Below, in pieces: positions 7,857 through 16,836 of a DNA stretch of 64,000 nt; the stretch's first letter is position 1; every line of letters starts with the position of its first letter. The stretch comes from Lachnospiraceae bacterium (GTDB lineage Bacteria; Bacillota; Clostridia; Lachnospirales; Lachnospiraceae): the NCBI GenBank assembly GCA_910574285.1, contig CAJTAL010000013.1, forward strand, positions 41,631-105,630, written 5' to 3'. The notes under the pieces are model-generated. The model had not been told where the DNA came from. It made no database searches and worked only from the letters and a program-made list of their open reading frames with translations. The translations under genes were made by a program, and so were the position numbers.

Positions 7857-10800
7857 TTAAGATTTATCTGAGTATCTTCTTTCATTTCCTGTCTTTCTTA
7901 TATTTCTTCGCTTTTGATTGAATGCAATGAACACGCCGCTGACTGCGATGAGAGCCAGATAGATGTCCGCCCGCTTTCGGTCTGTATCGCCTGTCTTTAC
8001 CGCCTTCGGCGCAGCCTGAGGCTTCACAAGCCTGACCGTCTGCCCTTCGTCCTCCAAATCTTCATGGACCGCCGCTTCCTTTCCGCTCTCATATAAGAAA
8101 AGCTTCTCAAAAACTACGAGTTCCTGTTCTTTCATTCCTTTACTTTGGAAGGTAAAATCCACATCAATGCTTCCGTCCGCCTTCTCCGGCTTAAATATCC
8201 TCTCAGCAGTCACAGGTTTACCGTCTGCCATCAATGGTTCCTTCGCGGCTTTATCCATGACGATACCTTCCATCCTGTACTCCATGCCCGGAATCAGATT
8301 CCGATATTCAACCCGGTCTGTGATCGTCACAACACCGCCTATCACAAGTTCCTTATCCTGATCTGCTTTGTCTGCCGCGGTCGTCCCTATCTTCGGGAAA
8401 TATATACTCTGCTTCAAATCCTCAATATCTTCATGCTTCGCAACCGGTTTCTTCTCATATTCCAGGGTCTCAAAAACTACCGACGTCCTTCCGGCAAGGG
8501 ATTTTCCGCTGAATGAAAATTCCATGTCTGTCGTCCCTTCGGCATCCTCCGGCTCAAATGTCTTCTCTGCCGTAACCTGATTTCCGCCGTCGTCTATGAC
8601 CGGTTCGCCTGTCTCCTGATCCATCAAAATTCCCCGGACTGTATACTCATATCCCGGCAGAAGATTAGAATAGGACACCGTATCTGTAATGTTGATCTCC
8701 TCGTCTGCCATCGACTGCTGCGTCTGTGTCTCATCGTCTATTGCCGCCGTCCCCAGCTTCGGAATATGAATCGTCTGCGCCTCGTCTTCTATATCCTTAT
8801 GCTCTGCCACTTTCACTTTCTTCAGCCATGACTTTTTCACAGACAGTTCTTCGAATACAACAAATGTCTGACCCTCCAGATCCGCCCCCGGGAACCGGAA
8901 GCTTAATTCCACACTCCCTTCTGATTCTTCCGGCACAAAATCCATATCCGCATGAATCTCATTCCCGTTTGCATCCAATGCCGGTTCACCTGTCTTCTGA
9001 TCCATCAGCATACCCTCCAGATGATATTGACGCTCCGGAATCAAGTGCCGGTAAGATACCGTATCTGTCACCGTCACCTCATCGGCCGCCAGCGTCAGAT
9101 TGATACCGGTCTCCGGATCAACCGCTTTCGTCCTGATCTCCGGGAACCGTACTGTCTGAGGCTCATCTTCAATATCCGTATGAACTGCGATACTCTTCTT
9201 CTCCAAAAACAGTTCTTCAAATGCTACTGTCACCTTACCTGCCAGAATGCTTCCGTCAAACTCGAATACCACCGTCTCATCACCCTCCGGATTCTTCGCC
9301 GTAAATTCTTTTTCTGCCGTAATCTCCTTTCCTTTGGCATCTAATATCGGCCCGCCAGTCTCCTGATCCATCAGGATTCCTGATATTGTGTATTTCTTTC
9401 CCGGCAGAAGATTCTTATAATGCACAACGTCTTCCAATATTACCTTCTGACCTGCAAAAGACATCCTCTCTTGCGTATCCTGATCTGAAGCCTCTGTTTC
9501 TATCGAAGGAAAATATATGGTCTGCTTCTCGTCATCATCTTCTTTATGCTCTGCAATCCTTTTACCGCCGTACAGCATTTCTTCATAGACAACCAACGTC
9601 TCTCCTGCCAGATTCCTTCCGTCAAAACGGAATACGACTTCCGTGCTCCCGTCCTTCTCTTCCGGAGTAAATGAAACCTGCGCTTCAATGGACGCTCCTT
9701 TGGCATCTGCCGCAGCCTTCCCGGTCTTCCGGTCAATCAACGTACCTTTCAATACATATTCTTTATGCGGCACCAGATTCTCGTATCTGACTTCATCCAC
9801 AAGGGTCACCTCCGAATCCGCCCTGGCAATATGAGAACCTGTATCATTGTCTCGAACACTTGTGCCAATCTTCGGAACGTACACAGTCTGCGGTTCGTCC
9901 GTGATATCATGGTGCACCGCATATTCCCGGCCGTCCCTCTCCAGGGATTCAAAAGCTACCAGCGTTTTACCGGCAAGATTCCTGCCCGGAAACCGGAATG
10001 TCACATCAACCGTACCATTTGCCCTTTCCGCCGTAAATTCCGTCTCTGCCTCTACTTTACTCCCCTTCTCATCTAAAACCTCCCGTCCGGTTTTCTTATC
10101 CATCAGAGTTCCGGTCACCTTATACTTCCGGCCGACCCGCAGATTCTCGTAAGAAACCGTATCTACAATCACCATCTCTTCATCTGCCCCGGCAATCTCA
10201 GAGTTCGTATTCTGACTGACCGCCCGTGTCCCGATCCTCGGAAAATGTATGGTCTGACCAGAATCATTGATATCTTTATGCTCTGCCAGTTTCTTATCCT
10301 GCAGATACAGCTCTTCGTATACAACCACATCTGCCCCCGCAAGTCCTGCCGCATCAAAGAAAAATTCCACCTCAACCTCGCCGTTAGAATCCTTCGGCGT
10401 AAATTCCTTTACGGCCTTAATCGGTGTTTTGTCTCTGTCCGTAACCGCACGCCCCGTCGTCCGATTCATCAACGTCCCTTCAAGACGGTACTTCTTATTC
10501 TTCTGCAAACCAATATAAGAAACTCTGTCAATGATCGTCACGTCATCTGCCTTGGCATAATGGGTCCCTGTCGCCTCGTCCCTTGCCGTAGTCTGAATCG
10601 CAATATCCGCATTCTCTACATTTCCCAGGTTAACGATATAATTCGCCCTTGATATCGTGAATGTACCGGAATAGAGGTATTTTCCTTCATTCGCGGCACA
10701 TTGCAGTTCCTCGATCCGATAAGTATCATACGGCAGTGCGCCGACTCCGTCGTCCACTCCCACAGTATTCCCGTTCTCATCCTGTCCAAACCAAAGTCCA

Positions 10801-12992
10801 TTCCCGGCCTGTCCTCCATTCGTCTGATAACTGTGGGCAGCATAGGCCGTATTCGAAGAATAATGCCCGTTCTCATCCGTCATGATGATATGCGATTCCT
10901 TCGTCGTATTAGATGTAATGCGAAACGGGACTCCCGCGATTGCCTGCTGGGTGTTCTTATCAATTTTCGTCAGCTCGAAATCTCCCCGGATTACACTGTC
11001 GGCAACGACATATTCTCTTCCGTCTTCCACAACTCCCTGGTTTCCGTTCTGGACAACCTTCGCAATATGGAACTTCTCCGCTGCCGCGCCCGTTCCGGAT
11101 GAATTCAGATAGATACTGTCAAGCTGGTATCCCGCCGGCGCCTGAATCTCTTCCACACGGATCGTTCCAAGGGGAAGCATCATCTCTTCCCGATTCATAT
11201 AAAATGCATCCCCGGAGACCTTATACTGTTCTTCATTCCCTGCTGCCCGGCCATTTTTCCCTCTGTCCGGTTCCAGAGCTCCGGCTCTTAACACCCAGGT
11301 TCGGTCCGCTTTTGCCGGAAGATTATCCTTCGTGTAATAGCCCCGGTAAAAGCTCACCCGAAACTGAGTATTATCCAAAGAAGCGGCTCCCAGCGCGACA
11401 CTGTCCCTCGTCTCACGGTCTACCTTATACAACATAAGGGGAGGAGAGATCACCGGCTCGTCACTCACCTTAAGTTCTGCTGTCTGCCCGCTCGCCACCT
11501 GTATCGTATACACGGCAGAATCCAACATATATCCTCTTGCCGCTTTTATCTCTTTCACATAATAAGTTCCTGCATCCAGGCTTGCCGTATCCGAATTCCC
11601 GGATCCATCTGTAGTAAGCGTCGCCACTTGTATCCCACATCCCCTGTCACTGAACACACCGTATTGGGCGCCTGCAAGGCTGTAGCAACTGTTACCCGCC
11701 GTAATCTCTGTGTTGGAAGATGATTTCCTAAGCTTTGCATAACCTTTCGGATTTTCGCCCTTTTCAATCCAGACGATATCCTGCACGCTGTCAGAACCAC
11801 TATGGGCTACATATGCTTTATACTGGCTTAAATAATCCTGAAAAAGTCCATAGGATACATCATCCGGATTATGAGATACCTGTGAAAGAATAGCCGCCAT
11901 ATTCTTCACACCGTCAGCCATAGAGGCTGTCAATCCTTTCAATGAACCCATATACAGATATCCTATCAACGCATGGGCATAAGCATATACGTTGTTATCT
12001 GCTTCATTATAGATATTCTTTCCATAGTTCTCGTACAATTGGGGGACACCTCCGGGCGCAATTAACAGTGCAGCCTTAATCATCGTATTATCCAATTCCG
12101 AGATACTATAAATCCCGTTCGGAGACTCCAGATTCGGCTGCGCACAATATCCCAGGAATTGCCCGGTTCCGGTCGTAACATGATATTCATGCGTACTCCA
12201 CCCCCCGTAACGATGTGAAGTTCCCGGCCTGATCGTTGCATCAGAACCGATTGCAGATCTTAACATCATACCGCCGGTCAGACGCGCCGTCAGACCGGTA
12301 TCCGCTTTCCTGCTGTCTTTTCCCCATACATATCCCTCATATGGAAATGACAACTCCTGACTCCGGATCTCTTCTGTCCAGTCACTCTGTACTTCCGGCT
12401 GCTTACCATCCGGATTGTCCGAAGTTTTCTTTTCATATACCGCATACACGTCCACATCATAATCCTCCATCACGAAGGATACCCTGCTGCCCTCTATCTG
12501 GTTCTTCAAACCCTCTTCTTTGATAATTTCCTCTTTTGTTATTCTCTCTCCTGCTGATCCCTCTTCCTTTGTCTCTTCTTTACTTGCCCCCTGAATTTCC
12601 TCTTTGTCTTTCGTCTGCCCTGTTCCATTCTGATCTTCCGTCCGGTCTTCTTCCTGATTTTCTTCCCTGCTTTCTGTCTGCCCTTCTTTATTCTGATCTC
12701 CGAACCGGTTGTCTTCTCTAAAATCAGCATCCAGAATCTTAACCTGTTCCAGCTCGAACCCCTCTTCAGGACATACCTCAAAGGTTATCAATTCTCCCGA
12801 ACGGCAAACCCTGCTCTTCTCTTCCGAATCTAAAAATCTGATTTTTCCTCCTTCCATAGTTTTCAAAGTAACTGTATGCTCCTCATCCGTCCTGATATCT
12901 GACGCAAATATCTTCTCTGCGCAAGGCAGCATAACAGAAAAACACATCGCTAAAGCAAGGAGCGCCGCTATCCCCTTTTTCATTCTTTCCAT
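7857..12992 (-). CDS. large VaFE-repeat surface-anchored protein with thioester-type domain
   Basis: Cell-wall protein of 1711 residues. It has a signal peptide (MERMKKGIAALLALAMCF), a Glu/Lys-rich spacer near 90-180, a thioester-domain-like region around Cys283 (GYCAQPN) with AYAHALIGYLY where many thioester domains have a TQ pair, then prealbumin/SpaA-like domains (LTKIDKNTQQAIAGVPFRI). Seven VaFE / T-Q ester-bond repeats of ~120 residues follow from ~797. The C-terminus has KAVKTGD, a hydrophobic segment and a basic tail, a non-canonical sorting signal rather than LPXTG. Such proteins are adhesive stalks. The ATG at 12992 has an AAGGGGA site and precedes the signal peptide. No sortase gene is nearby. 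Confidence 0.88.
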   Translation of the reverse strand: MERMKKGIAALLALAMCFSVMLPCAEKIFASDIRTDEEHTVTLKTMEGGKIRFLDSEEKSRVCRSGELITFEVCPEEGFELEQVKILDADFREDNRFGDQNKEGQTESREENQEEDRTEDQNGTGQTKDKEEIQGASKEETKEEGSAGERITKEEIIKEEGLKNQIEGSRVSFVMEDYDVDVYAVYEKKTSDNPDGKQPEVQSDWTEEIRSQELSFPYEGYVWGKDSRKADTGLTARLTGGMMLRSAIGSDATIRPGTSHRYGGWSTHEYHVTTGTGQFLGYCAQPNLESPNGIYSISELDNTMIKAALLIAPGGVPQLYENYGKNIYNEADNNVYAYAHALIGYLYMGSLKGLTASMADGVKNMAAILSQVSHNPDDVSYGLFQDYLSQYKAYVAHSGSDSVQDIVWIEKGENPKGYAKLRKSSSNTEITAGNSCYSLAGAQYGVFSDRGCGIQVATLTTDGSGNSDTASLDAGTYYVKEIKAARGYMLDSAVYTIQVASGQTAELKVSDEPVISPPLMLYKVDRETRDSVALGAASLDNTQFRVSFYRGYYTKDNLPAKADRTWVLRAGALEPDRGKNGRAAGNEEQYKVSGDAFYMNREEMMLPLGTIRVEEIQAPAGYQLDSIYLNSSGTGAAAEKFHIAKVVQNGNQGVVEDGREYVVADSVIRGDFELTKIDKNTQQAIAGVPFRITSNTTKESHIIMTDENGHYSSNTAYAAHSYQTNGGQAGNGLWFGQDENGNTVGVDDGVGALPYDTYRIEELQCAANEGKYLYSGTFTISRANYIVNLGNVENADIAIQTTARDEATGTHYAKADDVTIIDRVSYIGLQKNKKYRLEGTLMNRTTGRAVTDRDKTPIKAVKEFTPKDSNGEVEVEFFFDAAGLAGADVVVYEELYLQDKKLAEHKDINDSGQTIHFPRIGTRAVSQNTNSEIAGADEEMVIVDTVSYENLRVGRKYKVTGTLMDKKTGREVLDEKGSKVEAETEFTAERANGTVDVTFRFPGRNLAGKTLVAFESLERDGREYAVHHDITDEPQTVYVPKIGTSVRDNDTGSHIARADSEVTLVDEVRYENLVPHKEYVLKGTLIDRKTGKAAADAKGASIEAQVSFTPEEKDGSTEVVFRFDGRNLAGETLVVYEEMLYGGKRIAEHKEDDDEKQTIYFPSIETEASDQDTQERMSFAGQKVILEDVVHYKNLLPGKKYTISGILMDQETGGPILDAKGKEITAEKEFTAKNPEGDETVVFEFDGSILAGKVTVAFEELFLEKKSIAVHTDIEDEPQTVRFPEIRTKAVDPETGINLTLAADEVTVTDTVSYRHLIPERQYHLEGMLMDQKTGEPALDANGNEIHADMDFVPEESEGSVELSFRFPGADLEGQTFVVFEELSVKKSWLKKVKVAEHKDIEDEAQTIHIPKLGTAAIDDETQTQQSMADEEINITDTVSYSNLLPGYEYTVRGILMDQETGEPVIDDGGNQVTAEKTFEPEDAEGTTDMEFSFSGKSLAGRTSVVFETLEYEKKPVAKHEDIEDLKQSIYFPKIGTTAADKADQDKELVIGGVVTITDRVEYRNLIPGMEYRMEGIVMDKAAKEPLMADGKPVTAERIFKPEKADGSIDVDFTFQSKGMKEQELVVFEKLFLYESGKEAAVHEDLEDEGQTVRLVKPQAAPKAVKTGDTDRKRADIYLALIAVSGVFIAFNQKRRNIRKTGNERRYSDKS
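8030..10603 (-). repeat. seven tandem VaFE/T-Q ester-bond domain repeats (coding)
   Basis: Each unit is about 360 bp and reads, in order, a Thr-containing first strand, DxVxYxNL, GxLMDxxTG, F-x-F-x-GxxLAG, VVFEEL and D-QT-(V/I)-x-(F/P). Units are diverged at DNA level, so recent slippage is not obvious. The fifth unit has a short basic insert (SWLKKVKV), the seventh has the weakest match. Confidence 0.85.
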
Positions 12993-13082
12993 ACTTTTAT
13001 TTTCCCCTTTCCTGACTGCGGATACATATACGTATCCGGAAAACAAGACATTTTTCTGCACAATACATTTTTTTGCCAAAAT

Positions 13083-13778
13083 CTATCTGTCTCTTAATTC
13101 CAATCTTACCAGTTTTCTGCCGCATATCATAAAGAGAAATACATAGATACATAACAGTATCCTAAGAATATTCCCTGGCTCCAATGCCTTTAGATGATAA
13201 GCAGAAATGCTCTTTTCTCTGGTCTTCTGATTCGATACCACCGTTGTAATCTTTGGAAAATATATCGCCTTCTCCGGGTCTTCCGAACTTTCATGTCCGG
13301 CTATCCTCTTTCCATTGCACAATAATTCCTCATATACAGCCAACGTCTCCCCGGCGTATCCGGAGCCGTCAAACCGAAGTCCCAGTTCCACACTTCCCTC
13401 TGCCTTCGCAGGTATAAATTCTGCCTGTACCGCAATGTCATTTCCTTTCGAATCAGTCTTTACTTTCTTCGTATCCCGGTCAATCAAAACTCCCCGAAGC
13501 GTGTACTCTCTTTTCGGTACAAGATTCTCATACCTTACTTCATCGATGATCGTCACATCAGAATCCGCCTGAGAGATGTGTATTCCGGTATCTTCGTCAT
13601 ACACTGTTGTACTGAGTCTCGGCATATGCCGTATCTGCGCTTCATCCGATACATCTTGATAAACCAAGTGCTCTCCCAGTCTCTCTGATGCTGCGACAAG
13701 ATCCGCATACTGCAGTCCCAACGACAAACACACGATCAACACAGAAAGACATGCCGCGCCTTTCTTCTCTTTTTCCAT
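13083..13778 (-). CDS. small single-VaFE-domain membrane protein, deletion-like relative of the large surface protein
   Basis: A 231-residue product with a signal peptide, a short tail of one VaFE repeat (GEHLVYQDVSDEAQIRHMP), one full repeat, the first strand of a next one (KITTVVSNQ) and a C-terminal membrane helix ending RLELRDR. It looks like a larger repeat protein whose middle was removed in frame. In the full repeat, the Gln expected in the ester bond (EKQTIYFP in the neighbour) is Lys (PEKAIYFP). No sorting signal is visible. The ATG at 13778 has GGAGG ten bases upstream. It is four bases from the extended reading of the next gene and likely shares its transcript. Confidence 0.7.
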   Translation of the reverse strand: MEKEKKGAACLSVLIVCLSLGLQYADLVAASERLGEHLVYQDVSDEAQIRHMPRLSTTVYDEDTGIHISQADSDVTIIDEVRYENLVPKREYTLRGVLIDRDTKKVKTDSKGNDIAVQAEFIPAKAEGSVELGLRFDGSGYAGETLAVYEELLCNGKRIAGHESSEDPEKAIYFPKITTVVSNQKTREKSISAYHLKALEPGNILRILLCIYVFLFMICGRKLVRLELRDR

Positions 13779-14411
13779 ACTTCACTGTCCTCCTTTCTTT
13801 TACGTGATATCAATCGCCTTCTGTCATTCTGCAATCTTTGTTTACTGCAAGACAAATCATTCGCTCTGCCAGTAGCCAAATAAAATGGTGCTCTCATTGG
13901 CGAAAGATAACATGATAGAAAAGATCGCCGGCAAGCAAAAATATACCGTTAATTCCGCAACACCATGACCGGCCGGAGTACGAATGTACTGTCTGCATAA
14001 AATCTACTAAAATACATTGGAAAATATCAGAAATTAAGATAATTCGATAATCAGACGGACGTCAAAACATCCGATGAATTTTTTACCCCTGACAGGGAGA
14101 ATAGAATATTTTTGCCAGGATACAGACTGTCAATTCTGATCACAAAATGACAAATATTGATTTATTAAATAGTAACACGTTTCTTTCCTGCCAGCAAGAT
14201 ACAACAGTTCGACAAATTATGACAATTTCCCTGACAGCACTACTCCCCAAACCTCGGCACAGCCCACTGCGTTGCCAGGCGCCAGCGCCTCTGTTTAGCA
14301 AGGACTGAAACAAAATGCAGAACCGTGTTTGTGAAGCAGCACTCTCAGAAAAATATTCTGTGCGAAACAGTAAGGTATGTCTCTCGCCGGGACAGCTCAC
14401 ACCCATTAGAA
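13779..14411. other. long intergenic leader region with dispersed repeat
   Basis: About 630 bp without a convincing gene. A minus-strand 88-codon reading at 14140-14406 has no ribosome site or family features. The right part holds the structured repeat at 14231-14348. A TTGACA near 14128 on the minus strand could be part of a promoter for the VaFE genes, which would give them a leader of roughly 300 bases. No known riboswitch was recognised. Confidence 0.5.
14231..14348 (-). repeat. dispersed structured repeat, copy 1
   Basis: A 118-bp element whose ends are two 22-base arms, CTGAGAGTGCTGCTTCACAA(AC) on the minus strand and the near-complement starting GTTTGGGGAG. The arms pair with several G-U changes. 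The interior has its own hairpin (AGGCGC-TG-GCGCCT). The same arms occur again at 62632-62701 around a different interior. It sits about 60 bp downstream of the gene at 14412-15455. Confidence 0.65.
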
Positions 14412-15455
14412 TTATAAGCCATATCGCTGATACATCTGCTCCAGATATGCATTATCTTCACTTGTTACTTTTAAATCACCTATGAGATTGTCATGAAGAA
14501 GATGACGGATAAGTAAATTTAAACGCTGTTCTCGCTTTTCGTTACTTTCTTCCTTTTTTTTCAGCAAAAGTTCACGTTCATGTATTTGAGATTCCTTTTG
14601 CTGTATCTGGGATTTCATCTCTTGCATCCGGGACTCCTTTTCTTGCATCTGAGATTCCTTTTGCTGTATCTGGGATTTCATCTCTTGCATCCGGGACTCC
14701 TTTTCTTGCATCCGGGACTCCTTTTCTTGCATCCGGGACTCCTTTTCTTGCATCTGGCGTTCTTTCTCGTTCCATTCATCTTTAAAGATCTCTTTTAATA
14801 CATCGCTTACCATACTGTACTCTCCTTCCAGGATTTCTTTATTCGCCTGCATGATCAGATCCATCGCCGATTGATACAGAATGGAATCCTTATGCCGTTG
14901 ATATTCTATCAGTAATTGCTCCGTATTCCTATTCATCGGCAGTTTTTTTGTTAAACTGCTCAGCCATCGGTTTTCTTCGGGAGGAAGCCTGTTGATTATT
15001 ATAATCTGCATAGCAATCGAATCGTTCTTAAGCTTGCAGATACCTTTATCCGTATGTTCCACTTCGATTCCCCGTTCTTTTTGCAATATCTTCAGCATTT
15101 TCCGTGGATAATGACTGCACACAAAAGTAATGCTCACATCAGTCATGGAGATTTCATGAATCTTTTTTGTTTTAGATTGATAGAGACAGGCATATCCGTA
15201 TACTTTATAAAAATCATTGATGTTCAGAGTATCATCAGGACTTTTGTACTCTATTAAATTGTGTTTTCGGAAAATCTTTCCAATCTTCTTTTGTACAGGC
15301 AAATCAGAATTCTTTATGACCAGGGTATCAACACGCAGAGCTTTTTTGTATAACTCGTGTTCCGGGTAGAATTCCAGGTGCGTAGCTTCTCCTTGAAGTT
15401 CAATTTGAAGTGAAGCATGAAAACCATCATGCCACTGTAAGAGATCATCTGCCAT
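14412..15455 (-). CDS. PD-(D/E)XK-like protein with coiled-coil heptad repeats
   Basis: A 347-residue protein of a family common in Lachnospiraceae and without known function. Residues 1-90 contain LRVDTLVIKN and LIEYKSPDD, matching the D...ExK pattern of PD-(D/E)XK nuclease folds (Rpn/transposase-associated style). The middle is alpha-helical. Residues ~235-295 are a pure coiled coil made of eight exact heptads of the MQEKESR / MQEMKSQ / IQQKESQ types. The C-terminus (NAYLEQMYQRYGL) is family-like. The start at 15455 has GGAGGTAGTGA upstream. Nuclease activity is not shown; the motif is the only evidence. Confidence 0.6.
   Translation of the reverse strand: MADDLLQWHDGFHASLQIELQGEATHLEFYPEHELYKKALRVDTLVIKNSDLPVQKKIGKIFRKHNLIEYKSPDDTLNINDFYKVYGYACLYQSKTKKIHEISMTDVSITFVCSHYPRKMLKILQKERGIEVEHTDKGICKLKNDSIAMQIIIINRLPPEENRWLSSLTKKLPMNRNTEQLLIEYQRHKDSILYQSAMDLIMQANKEILEGEYSMVSDVLKEIFKDEWNEKERQMQEKESRMQEKESRMQEKESRMQEMKSQIQQKESQMQEKESRMQEMKSQIQQKESQIHERELLLKKKEESNEKREQRLNLLIRHLLHDNLIGDLKVTSEDNAYLEQMYQRYGL
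14586..14753 (-). repeat. eight tandem 21-bp repeats in coding sequence
   Basis: Eight 21-bp units encode the heptads MQEKESR (x3), MQEMKSQ, IQQKESQ, MQEKESR, MQEMKSQ, IQQKESQ. The last six form two copies of a 63-bp higher-order unit. DNA identity is near complete, which predicts length change by slippage without frameshift. Confidence 0.9.
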
Positions 15456-15840
15456 TCACTACCTCCATTATATTCAATTAGCTGCCTGTATGCAAGGTGT
15501 TAAAACTGTTAAAATTATTACATTACGGACATCACCTGCTCTTTCCTTTCAAACCATATACTGTAAAATCAAATGGATACATCCTGACGAATGTCAGATC
15601 TGAAAAATAGATTATCTGTATTTGATAACTGATATGCCATAGTGATACTATAACACATCTGCTTTTAAGACACAATAGCTTTTGAAAAAACGAGGCATTT
15701 AGCATATTGCCTGTATTTCTATTTTTTGTTATAGTAAATATACTCTTGGATACTCTCTCGTTCTCAGCGAAAAATCGTCTCACAAAAATCAGACCAAAGA
15801 GATTCAACGAGTACATGCAAAATACAGGAGGTGTAGATCC
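15456..15840. other. AT-rich intergenic region between divergent genes
   Basis: Nearly 390 bp between the PD-(D/E)XK-like gene and the next AraC gene. It should contain both promoters, but no clean -35/-10 pair was assigned. Minus-strand readings here have no ribosome site and look like shadows. Confidence 0.4.
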
Positions 15841-16737
15841 GTGCAGGCCATTAAGATCCAGACCGATCAGAATCAAAGAGAATTGTCCGAACACGGGACG
15901 GCACAGTTTCCGCTGTCTGTTACTCATGATTATCTGAATGATTATTTTGAACGTTATGTCCGATGCCACTGGCATGAAGAATTGGAGATTCCGGTCGTTA
16001 TCCATGGAAAGATCCGCTACCAGGTGAAGGAGCACTCTTTCGATCTGAATCCCGGAGATGGTATTGTAATTAACTCACGGGTACCACATACGATTACTCC
16101 CCTCGGAAATGATGAACCTGTCATGCTGACAACGATATTTTCTCCGTCCCTGCTGTATGGGACGCCTGCAAGCACGATCTATCAGAATCTCCTGAATCCG
16201 TACATGAATACGCCGGAGCTTGCGGGTATCCTGCTTCACGAACACGATGTAGAAACACTGAAGCAGATCGATATACTCTATCAAGAATCCAATTTCGGAG
16301 TTGAGCTTAAGATCAAAGGACTGTTATGTAATCTATTCTTTGATCTTCTTTCCAGGCGCAGGAACATGCTGTCGCCGGTAAAAGTCTCAAATGAAGAATC
16401 TCTGTCCAGACTGAAGATACTGTTGGATTCGATTCATGAAAATTATGCCGAACAACTATCTCTCACTGATTTAGCATCAAAGATATCCATTTCCAAGGAA
16501 GGCTGCTGCAGGTTCTTCAAAAACATGACCGGAAAGACTATTTCCCAATACCTGGAAGAATACAGGGTTTCACAGGGAATACTACTCCTCCAGAATGATC
16601 AGTATTCTGTTATGCAGGTCGCATATCTGGTTGGATTCGGCAATCCTGGACGATTCTCCGCTGCATTTGCCAGGCGGATGAACTGTACCCCCAGCCAGTA
16701 CCGTAAGACGATAGCTCATCACTGTATTCATTCTTAA
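15841..16737 (+). CDS. AraC-family transcriptional regulator
   Basis: A 298-residue regulator with an N-terminal cupin (CHWHEELEIPVVIHG, then LNPGDGIVINSRVPHTI) and a C-terminal AraC domain: LTDLASKISISKEGCCRFFKNMTG, then VAYLVGFGNPGRFSAAFARRMNCTPSQYRK. It starts with GTG at 15841, seven bases after GGAGGTG. It resembles the regulator at 1543 in layout but is not a close copy. The convergent gene downstream encodes a YczE-type membrane protein and there is no obvious operon, so its target is unknown. Confidence 0.85.
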   Translation: MQAIKIQTDQNQRELSEHGTAQFPLSVTHDYLNDYFERYVRCHWHEELEIPVVIHGKIRYQVKEHSFDLNPGDGIVINSRVPHTITPLGNDEPVMLTTIFSPSLLYGTPASTIYQNLLNPYMNTPELAGILLHEHDVETLKQIDILYQESNFGVELKIKGLLCNLFFDLLSRRRNMLSPVKVSNEESLSRLKILLDSIHENYAEQLSLTDLASKISISKEGCCRFFKNMTGKTISQYLEEYRVSQGILLLQNDQYSVMQVAYLVGFGNPGRFSAAFARRMNCTPSQYRKTIAHHCIHS

Positions 16738-16740
16738 GAA

Positions 16741-16780
16741 ATAAGCACTAATAAGCACTAATAAGCACTAATAAGCGCTA
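16741..16780. repeat. four tandem 10-bp repeats
   Basis: ATAAGCACTA occurs three times in a row and is followed by ATAAGCGCTA, whose second half is the start of the adjacent hairpin. The array is four bases after the AraC stop codon. Confidence 0.9.
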
Positions 16781-16815
16781 TTACATCTAGATTAACAGCA
16801 AAGATGTAATAGCGC
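16775..16815. terminator. 14-bp perfect hairpin between convergent genes
   Basis: GCGCTATTACATCT (16775-16788) pairs exactly with 16802-16815 around a 13-base loop. It lies between the convergent AraC gene and the YczE-type gene and probably ends transcription from one or both sides, although neither side has a good T run. Confidence 0.5.
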
Positions 16816-16836
16816 ACAAAGACTATTTCTTTATTC

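Noticed and set aside
13801..14110. Cyclic-di-GMP or other riboswitch in the VaFE leader
   Set aside because: No conserved core of a known class could be found on either strand.
14140..14406. 88-codon minus-strand reading
   Set aside because: No ribosome site, no family features, and it covers the structured repeat.
14586..14753. CRISPR array
   Set aside because: The 21-bp units are contiguous with no spacers and encode coiled-coil heptads.
15532..16035. 167-codon minus-strand reading
   Set aside because: It overlaps the start of the AraC gene in antisense and crosses its promoter region; no ribosome site.
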